From NCBI RefSeq assembly GCF_041381155.1, contig NC_091141.1, positions 22,030,828 through 22,094,827 on the forward strand: a stretch of DNA of 64,000 bases, given 5' to 3'. Below the pieces are notes generated by a model. The model did not search any database and was not told where the DNA came from. It was given only the letters and a program-made list of their open reading frames with translations. Shown in pieces: positions 35,553 to 47,149 of the stretch. This stretch comes from Argopecten irradians (Eukaryota; Mollusca; Bivalvia; Pectinida; Pectinidae). The stretch's first letter is position 1; each line of letters starts with the position of its first letter. Both the position numbers and the translations under genes were made by a program.

Positions 35553-37710
35553 ACATGGTTCTGACATTGATATGTTACTGAAGATATTGTCTTTTACATG
35601 TAGGGCTCAGGCATTGATATGTTACTGAAGATATTGTCTTTTACATAGGGCTCAGACATTGATATGTTACTAAAGATATTGTCTTTTACACAGGACTCAG
35701 ACATTCATATGTTACTGAAGATATTTATTACGCAGGGCTCAGACATTGATATGTTACTGAAGATATTGTCTTTTACACAGGGCTCAGGCATTGATATGTT
35801 ACTGAAGATATTGTCTTTTACATAGGGCTCAGAGATTTATATGTTACTGAAGACATTGTCTTTTACACAGGGCTCAGGCATTGATATGTTACTGAAGATA
35901 TTGTCTTTTACACAGGGCTCAGACATTGATATGTTACTGAAGATATTGTCTTTTACACAGGGCTCAGGCATTGATATGTTACTGAAGATATTGTCTTTTA
36001 CACAGGGCTCAGACATTGATATGTTACTGAAGATATTGTCTTTTACACAGGGCTCAGGCATTGATATGTTACTGAAGATATTGTCTTTTACATAGTGCTC
36101 AGACATTGATATGTTACTGAAGACATTGTCTTTTACATAAGGCTCAGACATTGATATGTTACTGAAGATATTGTCTTTTACACAGGGCTCAGATATTGAT
36201 ATATTACCAAAGACATTGTCTTTTACACAGGGCTCAGATATTGCTATGTTACTGAAGACATTGTATTTTACACAGGGCTCACACATTGATTTGTTACTGA
36301 AGATATTGTCTTTTACACAGGGCTCAGACATTGATATGTTACTGAAGACATTGTCTGTTACACAGGGCACAGACATTGATATGTTACTGAAGACATGGTC
36401 TTTTACACAGGGCACAGACATTGATATGTTACTGAAGACATGGTCTTTTAATCAGGACTCAGACATTGATATGTTACTGAAGATATTGTCTTTTACTCCG
36501 GGCTCAGACATTGATATGTTACTGAAGATATTGTCTTTTACACAGGGCTCAGACTTTGATATGTTACTGAAGACATTGTCTTTTACACAGGGCTCAGATA
36601 TTGATATGTTACTGAAGATATTTATTACACAGGGCTCAGACATTGATATGTTACTGAAGATATTGTCTTTTACACAGGGCTCAGATATTGGTATGTTACT
36701 GAAGACATTGTCTTTTACACAGGGCACAGACATTGGTATGTTACTAAAGACATTGTCTTTTACAAAGGGCTCAGACATTGATATGTTACTGAAGATATTG
36801 TCTTTTACACAGGGCTCAGATATTGATATGATACTGAAGATATTTATTACGCAGGTCTCAGGCATTGATATGTTACTGAAGATATTGTCATTTAAACAGG
36901 GCTCAGACATTGATATGTTACTGAAGACATGGTCTTTTACACAGGGCTCAGACATTGATATGTTACTGAAGACATTGTCTTTTACACAGGGCTCAGACAT
37001 TGATATGTTTCTGAAGACATTGTCTTTTACACAGGGCTCAGATATTGATATGTTACTGAAGATATTGTCTTTTACACAGGGCTCAGATATTGATATGTTA
37101 CTGAAGACATTGTCTTTTACACAGGGCTCAGACATTGATATGTTACTGAAGACATGGTCTTTTACACGGGGCTCAGAGATTGATATGTTACTGACGACAT
37201 TGTCTTTTACGCAGGGCTCAGACATTGATATGTTACTGAAGACATTGTATTTTTGACAGGGCTCAGACATTGATATGTTACTGAAGACATTGTCTTTTAC
37301 ACTGGGCTCAGAGATTGATATGTTACTGAAGACATTGTCTTTTACACAGGGCTCAGACATTGATATGTTACTGAAGACATTGTCTTTTACGCAGGGCTCA
37401 GACATTGATATGTTACTGAACACATGATCTTTTACACAGGGCTCAGAAATTGATATGTTTCTGAACACATTGTCTTTTACGCAGGGCTCAGACATTGATA
37501 TGTTACTGATGATATTGTCTTTTAAACAGGGCTCAGACATTGATATGTTACTGAAGACATGGTCTTTTACTCAGGGCTCAGACATTGATAAATTACTGAA
37601 GACATGGTCTTTTACTCAGGGCTCAGACATTGATATCTTACTGAAGATATTGTCTTTTACACAGGGCTCAGACATTGATATGTTACTGAATATATTGTCT
37701 TTTACAGATA
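35553..37710 (+). repeat. 45-bp minisatellite, about 48 units, in LMW-PTP copy A
   Basis: Consensus: GGCTCAGACATTGATATGTT, then ACTGAAGACATTGTCTTTTA and CACAG. Each unit contains TGTCTTTTACACAG, acceptor-like, followed by codons reading GSDI. The terminal exon of copy A also begins GSDI after TTTACAG. The outermost unit (35555) starts GGTTCTGA exactly as that exon does. Periodic ORFs on both strands (366 and 362 codons) come from the 45-bp period and are not genes. Confidence 0.93.
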
Positions 37711-38061
37711 TTATTTTCATATATATATCCTTACATACGTATCATTTTTCTGTACACAGATATTTTTTTCCTTTGTATAGATATTGTTTTCCTTTACATA
37801 GACATTATGTTCCTTAACATACCGATATTATTTTCCTTACATATAGATATCATTTTCCTTTACATTAGTTCATTATTTAATATTACATTAGTTCATTATT
37901 TAATATTTTAGTCTGCCCTATAGGTAGGGCATTGGAATTGTACCTGCTGCACCAATTGCATGATCGTAAAAGGCGACTAAATTCAGGATATTATATTTGT
38001 TCTTCTTCTTAACCGACTTTATTTTCCTAACGTCTCCCTTGACACCGCCTCACTTTTAACC
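37711..38061. other. Non-coding, degenerate CCTTTACATAGATATT repeats
   Basis: Short degenerate repeats of TTTTCCTTTACATAGATATT continue after the 45-bp array (also at 38650-38725) and may be derived from it. No coding signal. Confidence 0.45.
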
Positions 38062-38445
38062 TTATGTTGAGCACTCACTCCTGTGAGGTAGGCTCTGGGT
38101 TCTGTCCCATGGCTGAGACACACCAAAGTCGTGGCAGTTTCTGCTCCTGCTTAACGTTCAGCATTAAAGGAGTGGGACAACTAGTACGCTTAAGCTTGTT
38201 GTCAGTATATTGGGGCAGGATGGGGTGCATGTGTTGCTTGGAGTCTTCGGCGAAATGCTGCAGTGATATAGCACTATAAAAAGGAAAAGAGTTCCACTAT
38301 AAAAGAAGACACAACATGAATATACTGCAGTCTCCCAAAACACGCACCTCGCACAACACACCGCATACATGGGAGGCGTCCTTACATGACCATAGCTGTT
38401 AATAAGACGTTAATTAATCAAACAAACAAACAAAGGTAGAACTTA
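38062..38445 (+). mobile_element. SINE-like retroelement with (AAAC)n tail, copy 1
   Basis: The body includes GAGGTAGGCTCTGGGTTCTG, TATAGCACTATAAAAAGGAA and TCCTTACATGACCATAGCTG, and ends in a AAACAAACAAACAAA tail. An inverted copy lies at 63368-63690. No ORF. Confidence 0.75.
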
Positions 38446-38645
38446 AACACCCAAAACACACACCCGCATTTCACAACGTATATACCGCAGTCTCCCAAAA
38501 CACAAACCCGCATTTCACAACGGATATACCGAAGTCTCCCAAAACACACAAACGCACTTTACACACGCAACACACCGCATACATGAGAGGCCGTCCTTAC
38601 ATAACCATGAATGTTTATATGACGTTAATTTAATTAAACAAACAA
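38446..38645 (+). mobile_element. Partial SINE-like copies in tandem
   Basis: Repeats of CCGCAGTCTCCCAAAACACA and ACCGCATACATGAGAGGCCG end in TTAAACAAACAAA. These match the 3' half of the element at 38062-38445 and include a roughly 55-bp internal tandem unit. Confidence 0.65.
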
Positions 38646-39101
38646 AAATTCCTTTACATTAGTTATTATTTTCATTTACATAGAAATTATTTTACTTTTC
38701 ATAGACATTACCTTTACATAGACATTTACAGGGTTCTGATATCAAGGATTTTGAGGACGTGTTTGAGCAGGTGGTGAGATGTTGTTAAGCCTTTCTCCAG
38801 TGACCTCTTCAAAAGGAACTTGTTTTAACAAGTTTGTGTCATATAGTTTTGCAACACGTAATTTACTATCATAACAGTTTTACTAAATTTAAGTTACACG
38901 ATTGCTACTTCCACCCGTCTAAAGACAAACTGGAATAGAAATTAATATGCCGACAATACATGTGCCCTGCATTGTGTGTGTTACAAAGGCAGTGAAATGA
39001 AGAAAATGCATAATATCAGTATTCACTACTTATTTTGTGAGACGTACATATAGATACTCCTAATATCGGTTATCATGTATATTTGTGGAAGTTGATTACT
39101 G

Positions 39102-39469
39102 TTAAAGATGCTCCACCGCTGACAAATGGTATTTTTTTCACTACTAAAAACAGGAGCAGACGATTTAGTATTTTTCTTCAAATACAAAAGTTACTTACTT
39201 TACACCATTACCACCATTGAAAAGTTTGAGCTTCTAATTTTACTTCAAGTTAAAAATATGAAAAATAATTAATTGCATCCCGAAAAAATTCCCTAACACT
39301 AAATCCTATATGGAATGCACTACTACTGAATGCGCATGCACCAAAGGCAATATAAATTTTTTTATATTATTTTTTGTGTTAATTAGACTATCATATACAC
39401 GGTTAAACACCAATTATTGTTAAAATGATGAATATCATTTATGCTCTGTCGGTGGTGGAGCATCTTTAA
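39102..39469. mobile_element. TTAA-bounded MITE, copy 3 (inverted)
   Basis: TTAAAGATGCTCCACCGCTG at the left and GGTGGTGGAGCATCTTTAA at the right. The internal order is inverted relative to copies 1 and 2. 368 bp. Confidence 0.9.
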
Positions 39470-39965
39470 TGTTTTATACTATTTTTATAAATCAATATAA
39501 CCTATTCACTTATTTCTTTATTTCATATTAATTTTATTTTTATCTTGTATTTAGGATTTACTAAATATATAATAGTGCACATTGTTTCTAGAATCTCAAA
39601 CGAGCTATATATAATAAGGCGCCTCATATACAAGGCATGTTTTGTTTGTTGTCACTGAATACATATATTATTCATCCTAACTTGAGTTTCAATTTGTTAT
39701 ATTGAAGCCTGGGCACTTGGAAGGAGAGGGTCAAACAGGCCTGTAACGTATATTATTACACCTCTTGTTCATAACAGTGTATGAGATTAGCTGAAAGAAA
39801 GAAAAAAGGGAAAAAAATCGTATCTTCCTGAGGCGCGTGCCCCCATGGTCACCGCAGTGGCATTGTGATATAAGTTTATTTACCTTCAGATGTAATATTA
39901 CATTTCAGGTATATGTAAACAAACCTTTAAATCACACTGTCACAGGGGTCATAATTGTTACTACC
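39470..39965. other. Non-coding, nothing recognised
   Basis: AT-rich spacer between a MITE and a small inverted repeat. No gene seen. Confidence 0.4.
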
Positions 39966-39969
39966 AACC

Positions 39970-40072
39970 ATCATAACCCGAGAGACTCTGGCCCTGACAC
40001 AAGACTTAGACATAATGACATATAGATGTCTACCATAGACATCTATTTGTCAGAGTCTCTCGGGTTATAAAA
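39970..40072. repeat. Short inverted repeat element
   Basis: CATAACCCGAGAGACTCTGG at 39972 is inverted as CAGAGTCTCTCGGGTTATAA at 40051. The arms enclose a second hairpin, ATAGATGTCTACCATAGACATCTAT. Confidence 0.75.
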
Positions 40073-42436
40073 TCAATGTGTAAAGATCCAAAATGGTGTT
40101 GATTTTATAACTCATTAAGACATTTGCACTTTAATGAGTATTGGTGACCAAAAATTAATTTTAAACAAATTTCGAAACGTGTTTCATAAAATGTTATAAG
40201 AAATCAACACAAACTTCATTTTGGAGGATTTCAGTGTCAAAATGATATATGTACCAATACACGTCTAGGAGTTGTATAAATGTTTAAAATTGCTATCGTT
40301 TGTTTGGGAAATACTCATTTTTTCTCATAAATGACACTAAATGGTGATGTTTTAAAGTGTTTTGCATACAACTGATGTGAGATTTACTGTTCTATAGTTT
40401 CCAGATTAACACTTTTCACCTTGTCCAGTCGTAATCGATCGGTAACTAGATATGATATAGAGGCAGCACACACCAGGCGGAGTTCCTCTAATCCAGGAGA
40501 TTTTTTTCGGTTTGAGATTTTTAGGATCTTCTGTACATCTTATTGTTTTATTGCCAATTGTGACATTTCTTCGATAATTTTTTTATTATAATCAGAATAA
40601 AACCGATGTTTGTTGGGTTGATCGATTGCTGATAGTTGACGCGTTTTTCTGAGTACATCACTGATAACGTCAGCTTTGGAACAAGGTCATGTTAGCAATC
40701 CATAGTAGTTATCTGAAGTGATAGCTATGGGCGAGTATATCGCATCTCTGAATTAACCCTTCAGAAAATATTTAACTAAATAAGCTATCCCCACGTGTTA
40801 TTTACGCATTTCAAGGAATTTAACTCATGTTTTCAGACATTGTCTCCTTTAAAAATGAAGCTCTTGTGGTAAATTTATTTTCAATTTAGGTACATTGTTT
40901 ACACATTGAAAACATGTAATATTTTGAAACAATTCGTAGGAAAAATGAAGGAATGAAACATGCAAACATTGCATTTCTTCTTCAATCGGATTTCAAAGTG
41001 ATTTTAGTATAATGTCAAATTCCTCCCAACAACGCACTGTTTTAGTCCAAACTTTGACCAATAGTTATTTAAAGTTACAAAAACCGTTGTGATTCTTTTA
41101 TTTTATTTTCCATTATATTCTGAATCGATTTTTTGAAAAACACTTAGCTATAGAGGCATTTTGTTTTTACATATTTTTTTTTACACAAATTCTGCATGTG
41201 ATAATAATAATAATAATAATTACATTCCAACTGTTTCTCATTTATTTTTCTGAATACATATGTATTTATATTTCCCGCAAAATTCTTAACCAAAATTTGC
41301 ACTTTTCAAACATTATTTACACATTTATTTCTCAAATAAAGAAGTTAATTAAATTAGTGATTAAACATATTTATTTTGCATATAAGCATGCTGAGCACGT
41401 TAAAATCTGTGGTTAAACATACGAATGTGGTGTTTACACGTGGTAGATAAAGTGTTTTAGAATGTTAATTTGACAAATTAGTGTTTTTAATTATTGAAAT
41501 TAAGTTTAAAATTCAGTCTTTGGCATGTTAATTTGGTACATGTTTCATACAGAGAGGTTATTAATCCCCCAGTTTGTATCATTCAAGATGGCCGCCCTTT
41601 ATTCCATGTACATGTTCTGGTCATTGCTATTTTTAACTTGCAGTTTTTATCATAAAACTTTGTAGAATAAAGACATAATCAAAGCAATTTGTCAAACATT
41701 CATGCATATTGTTAAATGCTACGCAGGGAATCGCGATAAACAATACTCATTTTAACGCTAAAAAAGTCGATTGAAGCAATTTTTAAAAATATATTATATA
41801 ACTGACATCAATATGACTCACTGAAACGTCGTTGAGAATGCTAAAACTCGGTGTCAGGTATTTAGCTGAGACTTGGGTGGGGATACACAAGTTACTCCAT
41901 CATTCCTCAGTTTGTGCGTACATTAATTATATATACATGTAATTATTAACGTTTATAACGGCAGCAAGAGATTGTCTGTCTGACGAGGGACTTTGATATC
42001 TAAAATATAAGGAATTTCGCAAATCATAAAGAAACTATGTCTGATGATACCATTTATTTTGAATTATTTGTGTCGTAGTTTTATTACTGCCGACCTACTT
42101 TCGCTTTTGTATTCATAAAATTGCTATCAGTACATATATTTATATGGTAGTTTGTTTTGAGATTCCAATCTAAATTTAGAAAAATAATAATTCTATACGC
42201 TGTAGAGTATATTTATACTTATAAACTCATCATGTTATTCACGAAACACAAAAAAAAAAGTTATGGCAGAAGTGGGTCGATTATTACTTGGTCATATAAT
42301 TCAACCAACACCGCTTTAGTAACATACATGAATACATAAATATAAATATACATAAAATGTACGTAGCTTCCTGTTGGCTGCTGATGTTCCGTACACGTTT
42401 CGTCACCAAGGGAAATTAATACATACGTATGTATAG
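40073..42436. other. Upstream region of LMW-PTP copy B, non-coding
   Basis: No exon found. It holds an (AAT)n microsatellite at 41198-41222. A promoter-proximal string, CCGACCTACTTTCGCTTTTG, near 42089 resembles CCAACCTACTTTCACTTTCG near 61968 upstream of copy C. Confidence 0.5.
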
Positions 42437-42488
42437 ATGGCAGGTGCAGAGTCCGGGGCCGTAAAATCGGTTCTGTTTATTTGTCTAG
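42437..42488 (+). CDS. ACP1: LMW-PTP copy B exon 1
   Basis: Encodes MAGAESGAVKSVLFICL and ends in phase 1 before GTGAGA. KSVLFICL is the family's first strand leading into the P-loop cysteine (residue 16). ATG context is TAGATGG. Confidence 0.9.
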
Positions 42489-45400
42489 GTGAGATTTGAC
42501 ATAGTCTAAAGAATGCATGCATGTGCAGATCTCGAATGGTACTAGCGGCCATTCGAGATTTTTTGTATTTTGCCATATATTATCCTTGTAATACCCAGTC
42601 CAATTAAACTCCTTCTTGACCTCTCGCTAATTTGTTATTTTTGCAGAAAACATCTGTCTTTCTCCAATTGCTGAAGCGGTGTTTTTGGATCTACTGAAAA
42701 AGAAGGGAGAGCTAGAACAAGTAAATATACAAATTGAGTTACTCTATACATGTACATGTACATGTACATGATATTCTATAAATCCAACTTCTTATAAGAC
42801 AAATGAACACACTAACAATGTTGTAAGAACCTCACAGAATACATTGTATGTTACATTACATGACATGACATTATCATTTATTATAAAATTTGGTCATTGG
42901 AATAAAACATTTTCCAATGGCTAGAATACATACACCATATCACAGGAAAACAAAAATCATTTTTTAATGTTATTATGAAACATTCCTTATGAATATATAT
43001 GTTCTATTGTTCAGTGGCGGGTTGACAGTGCGGCTCTCGGAGACTATTACACAGGGGATTCTCTAGACGAAAGAGTGGTGGAAACATTAAAGAAAAAGGG
43101 AATAGAAAATTACAGTCATGTTGTACGACAGGTACATATACTTGTGTTACACCTATTGATAGGATATGATTCACCATCATTCATTTATGGACTACTCTTA
43201 TGTAATGTGTTATATATAAATAATATTTATCATTTGGACTAGACAATAACAGGTATTAAATTAATTAACACAGAAATACATATAAAATAATTTGATTGGC
43301 TTATACTCTCTGTTCAATCAGCATCTTATTTCAAATAACACATAGTGCCATGGAATCTTTTCGAGATGCAATGCATTATTTTAAATACTTTAATTTAGAA
43401 GTAAAATAATAAACTCAAACGTTTCAGTGCCATGGAATCTTTTCGAGATGCAATGCATTATTTTAAATACTTTAATTAATTAATTTAAAAGTAAAATAAT
43501 AAACTTAAAGTTTTCAGTGATAGTAATAGTAAAACGTAAGTAACATTTATTACTGTAGAATTATGAATATTAATTTGTTTGCTTTTGTTTTGAATAGATA
43601 CAGATTACTATCGTCAGCTGGTCAGCACCTTTAATCTGCATTTATCCTATGGGTTTCACAATAGCACACATCTGAGATACATTAATTAGATAGCATTGTT
43701 TATGATGACACACACAACGTTAGGTTACAATCCCCCCTCCCAAAGATTACCCACCCTAATCACTTGGGGTGGCTCACATTGATTATCTCTTGATTCTGAT
43801 GGATTGCATGAAGCTTTAGAGTACATCGTACTTTTTAAATTTCATATAAAACAGATTATCTCAAATTAATTTTAAATTGTGAAATAGGTGTTCAAAATAT
43901 ATATACTGTTTTTATTAAAAACGAACTTATACCTATTGCACAAAATAAATGGAATCAAAATTTTGAAATTGATCGAGATGGGGAAATATTTATAAACACC
44001 CTTTTAATGCTACTACTAGCTCCAAACTTCAATGGTTGCTATTCCGAATTAATCACAGAATACTAACTACAAAATCATTTTTATTAAATTGGTAAATTAA
44101 ACAACAAGCTATGTACTTTTTGTAAAGCATATTCAGAAACAATCACTAATATATTTTTGGAACTGTGACAATGTATCAAATTTGATTGAACAATTAAGAA
44201 TATCGATAATTACTAATAATTGAAGTCTTAGATTTAAAAACAAGATTTTATTTTCGGCAAACAAGATGGTTCTCATTCTAATTTTCATGCTGAAAACTTG
44301 ATACTGCTCCTAGTAAAACAATACATTTACAAATGTAAATGTCTTGAAAAAGAACTTAAAATAAACAGTCTAAAAAATCACATTAAATTTGAATTAAAGT
44401 AGTAATCTAAAGCGTAAACCACTAATTTTTGCAGAACTACAAAATAGGTTAAATATATAAATTGTTACATTTTAATAAAAGTTCTAGAAATGTCTCTGAC
44501 AGAGGTTTATCCCCTTTTTCTGTCTTGTCCTTGGTGTACTTTCTTTGCTTCATCAAGATTTATCTTCCTTATTCACTTTGTCACTTCATTTGTAGGAAGA
44601 GAAATAACTCTTGATAGATCTTTAATATGTGTGGGCAATATATGTGTATACTATGTAATGTTTAATAAGATAAATGTAAGTACAATTAAATATTTGATTT
44701 TGAATAATTCTTCAAATGTAACATTTATTATATTTGTCGTTCATGTATCTCTTGTAAATGTTGTCTTGTGTATATCCCTTTAAGAAAATGAATAAAAAAT
44801 ATAAAAACAAAAAATATATATATAACAGATTGCTTCTTATTTAAATTATATCCATATGATTATTGTGTCTATATTTAGAAACACTATTTTATGGTAGAAA
44901 TGTATGACGCAATATGCTATGGTTAGCTCCGTGAATTTAGATGAGAAATAAAATCATGTTCGTTACGATATAATATATATATATACATATGTAGTTATAG
45001 GGAAACCATGTTCCTCAACAAGTGACTCTTATATTATTAATCAGTTTGTATCGTTAGTTAATTTTTACATTGTTTGCTAACAGAATTTGTTTTGAATATT
45101 TTTACATATAAGCTTTAAAACCCGAAATAGTATAAATTGACAATAATGGAAAAATAATTATTTCTAATTCAGATTACTGACGAGGATTTTCGTGACTTCG
45201 AAATCATTATTGCACTGCAAGAAAAAGATGTAGAGTAAGTTCATTGAATTATTGAATATTTTATTTGGGGAGGGTTCATCTGAAACCTTATTTTACCGGT
45301 ATATCGCCACTGGCCATATATCTGCCTTGTGCGTAGACAGAATGTAGTCTGAATGAAACGATGGAGATGAAGACTGATTAAGGTAAAAATAATATCAAAG

Positions 45401-46611
45401 TTTTGTAGTACCTTTTGGTAGTTAGATAAGAGATTTAATTTAAATATCTGTTTAGATATAGGGTCAAGTGGGGAGAAACACGTTGTCTGAGTTACATATA
45501 CGTTTATTCAGTGTTTAATTCTAATTATAGACTGTGGACTAAGGACTGTTTAATACGTCCTCAATATCTTCATGGTCATCCTCGATACTCCAGGGGTTCA
45601 GATCACTAACCATCTCTACACCCCTGGAATATATCATAGTAAAATCGGAGGCAACAGAACAGATCAGGTAATTAAGTCCCTTGATGGACTCAAAAGAGCC
45701 GTTTAACGGTACACTGTAGGGCTTTGAAGTTGGGCGTCGCTATCTCTGTAGTCTGTAGTCTATGGTTCAGATTTTCCCTCTGAGCTGCCTTCAATTATGA
45801 GATAGTCCAAGGATGTAGAGAATGTAAGTGATCGGAACCCCTGGATTATCGAGAATGTTTTATGGTCTGGATGATATTTTAGAATGAAATACATGTATAC
45901 CTGTAGCTCTATTTTGATATTGGCAGTCATCTAATGGATATCGAACCTAAAGGAAGTACGGCTGGTATATCTATGCTGGGTGATTTTGACACCGTTGGAG
46001 GACCTACAATCAATGACCCCTATTACGTGAGTTAGACACACTGATATGCCTAGGGAAACACATCTCAGTTAATTAACATTATAATTACAGAATTATGTCT
46101 TAATGTATACATATTACATATTAGCCCGGCTGGCGCCACACTACTCTGATCACCCTGTTACATAAATACGTACATTGATTAGAGCTTACAGATATTGATA
46201 ACTAAACATTTATCCATTTTGTAACTAGGCCAGTTACACTGATTAATGGCCTCGTATTGTTGACTTGTAAATTCCAAACCGAAGCGTTTACATAATTATG
46301 TACAAGATATTTCAGCATGGGGTTATATTTGAAATAATCACATACCTTGTTATATGGAAAAATGCTCAACAAACAATAAACAAAATCAGTTTTCAACAGC
46401 ATACAATATCAATGATGAGTATTATCAATAATAGGTTGTGCTAGGTTTATCACATGATATTCATAAGTTGCTTTTTCCAATAATACTAGATTTGTTAACG
46501 TCACCTAGATTTTGGTGTATTTTACAGAATGCAGACATCAAAGAGTTTGAGGACCTAATTGAGAAAGTGATGAGGTGTTGTGAAGAGTATCTCAAGTGTG
46601 AGAAATTGTGA
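42437..46611 (+). CDS. ACP1: LMW protein tyrosine phosphatase-like, copy B, P-loop arginine lost
   Basis: Six exons (42437-42488, 42647-42720, 43015-43131, 45173-45234, 45927-46026, 46528-46611) have GT/AG borders and join in phase into 163 codons, giving 162 residues against 158 in human ACP1. LMW-PTPs hydrolyse phosphotyrosine through a C-x5-R-S loop; here residues 16-23 read CLENICLS, so Cys16 stays but the arginine is leucine (CTT where the family has CGN) and the loop glycine is glutamate. WRVDSAA, VVRQITDEDF and the general-acid INDPYY are kept. It ends RCCEEYLKCEKL. The symbol denotes family only. An intact frame without the catalytic arginine suggests a pseudophosphatase; expression is untested. 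Confidence 0.9.
42647..42720 (+). CDS. ACP1: LMW-PTP copy B exon 2 (altered P-loop)
   Basis: Encodes ENICLSPIAEAVFLDLLKKK and GELEQ. Copy A at the same place has NICRSP. Acceptor TTTGCAG, donor GTAAAT. Confidence 0.92.
43015..43131 (+). CDS. ACP1: LMW-PTP copy B exon 3
   Basis: Encodes WRVDSAALGDYYTGDSLDER then VVETLKKKGIENYSHVVRQ. 39 codons, phase 0 at both ends. Confidence 0.92.
43225..43640. mobile_element. Degenerate copy of the TTAA MITE family in copy B intron 3
   Basis: Sequence order follows copies 1-2 (AACACAGAAATACATATAAA, TAGTGCCATGGAATCTTTTC, GTAACATTTATTACTG) but is strongly diverged. It contains a roughly 77-bp tandem duplication (43347-43424 and 43425-43503) and its ends are no longer recognisable except CAGCACCTTTAA. 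Confidence 0.65.
43800..44815 (+). mobile_element. 3' fragment of an L1/Tx1-like LINE in copy B intron 3
   Basis: Reading plus frames with shifts, NKWNQNFEID precedes TSSKLQWLLFRINHRILTTK, then SFLLNW and a cysteine-containing C-terminal part (AMYFL, ETITH-like with shifts). This is the zf-RVT-like tail of L1-type ORF2. A 3' untranslated part and an A-rich end near 44790-44815 follow. Broken by several shifts and stops. Confidence 0.65.
44830..45170. other. Intron 3 of copy B, nothing recognised
   Basis: AT-rich, no repeat edge or exon seen. Confidence 0.4.
45173..45234 (+). CDS. ACP1: LMW-PTP copy B exon 4
   Basis: Encodes ITDEDFRDFEIIIALQEKDV. The family's CMDESN segment is replaced by ALQEKD. 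Donor GTAAGT in phase 2. Confidence 0.88.
45240..45920. other. Intron 4 of copy B, nothing recognised
   Basis: Contains loosely repeated CCTCGATACTCCAGGGGTTC and an inverted relative near 45830-45850 (GGAACCCCTGGATTATCGAG), suggesting an old inverted-repeat element between about 45570 and 45860. No coding signal. Confidence 0.5.
45927..46026 (+). CDS. ACP1: LMW-PTP copy B exon 5 (general-acid loop)
   Basis: Encodes HLMDIEPKGSTAGISMLGDF and DTVGGPTINDPYY. The Asp of DPYY is the general acid in active members. Donor GTGAGT. Confidence 0.9.
46528..46611 (+). CDS. ACP1: LMW-PTP copy B exon 6
   Basis: Encodes NADIKEFEDLIEKVMRCCEE then YLKCEKL and TGA. The RCC motif of the C-terminal helix is present. 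Acceptor TTTACAG. Confidence 0.92.
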   Translation, partial: NADIKEFEDLIEKVMRCCEEYLKCEKL

Positions 46612-46664
46612 CATATTCACAACTTACTAAGTTACTACATGTTTTGTATACGTATCAAAAATAC

Positions 46665-47025
46665 TTCAGAGATGCTCCACCGCTGGCAAATGGTATTTTT
46701 TCACTATCAAAAACAGGAGCAGATGATTGAGTATTTTTCTTCAGTTGCAAAAGTTACTTACTTTACACCATTACCACCATTGAAAAGTTTGAGCTTCTTA
46801 TTTTACTTCAAGTTAAAAATATGAAAAATGATTAATTGTATCCCGAAAAAAAATCGTGTCACTATACCCTATATGGAATGAAGTAATGATTGCGCATGCA
46901 CCAAATGCGAAATAAATTATTTTAATTATTTTTTGGGTTAATTAGACATATATATACACGATTAAACAACAATTATTGTTCAAATGATGAATATCATTTA
47001 TGCTCTGTCGGCGGAGCATCTTTAA
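46665..47025. mobile_element. TTAA-bounded MITE, copy 4 (inverted)
   Basis: Left end TTCAGAGATGCTCCACCGCT (TTAA mutated to TTCA), right end CGGCGGAGCATCTTTAA. It is about 50 bases after the copy B stop codon, so it may form part of its 3' UTR. Confidence 0.9.
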
Positions 47026-47149
47026 GCCATATGATTTTAATTTTATGTATGATATCATCTTCAAAACGACACATACTATAACAAATGTATAAATTATCAC
47101 CCGTTGTTTCTATGTCATACTCAATTTTCATGTCTTTATTATATTAGAC

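Larger units (their letters stand above)
33603..38788 (+). pseudogene. LMW-PTP (ACP1 family) copy A, decayed
   Basis: Three of six exons remain. Exon 2 (33603-33676, 74 nt as in copy B) encodes NICRSPIDEAVFLDLRKKKG, with the catalytic-loop arginine intact, but its acceptor reads AT instead of AG. The exon 5 relic (34558-34694) holds LKAIKPEG, then KAICKLLTDYDPVDP and HIIEDPYH in three frames; a 16-bp duplication (GAAGGAAGAAGCTATT) and a 7-bp duplication (CATAGCA) explain the shifts. The terminal exon (38732-38788) encodes GSDIKDFEDVFEQVVRCC and stops at TAA where the family has arginine followed by AFL. Exons 1, 3 and 4 were not found. The intron between the last two exons carries a 45-bp array. 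Not functional as an LMW-PTP. Confidence 0.85.

Noticed and set aside
35837..37540. Periodic ORFs of 362-366 codons on both strands
   Set aside because: Again a 45-bp period artefact; the array lies in an intron of a decayed LMW-PTP copy.
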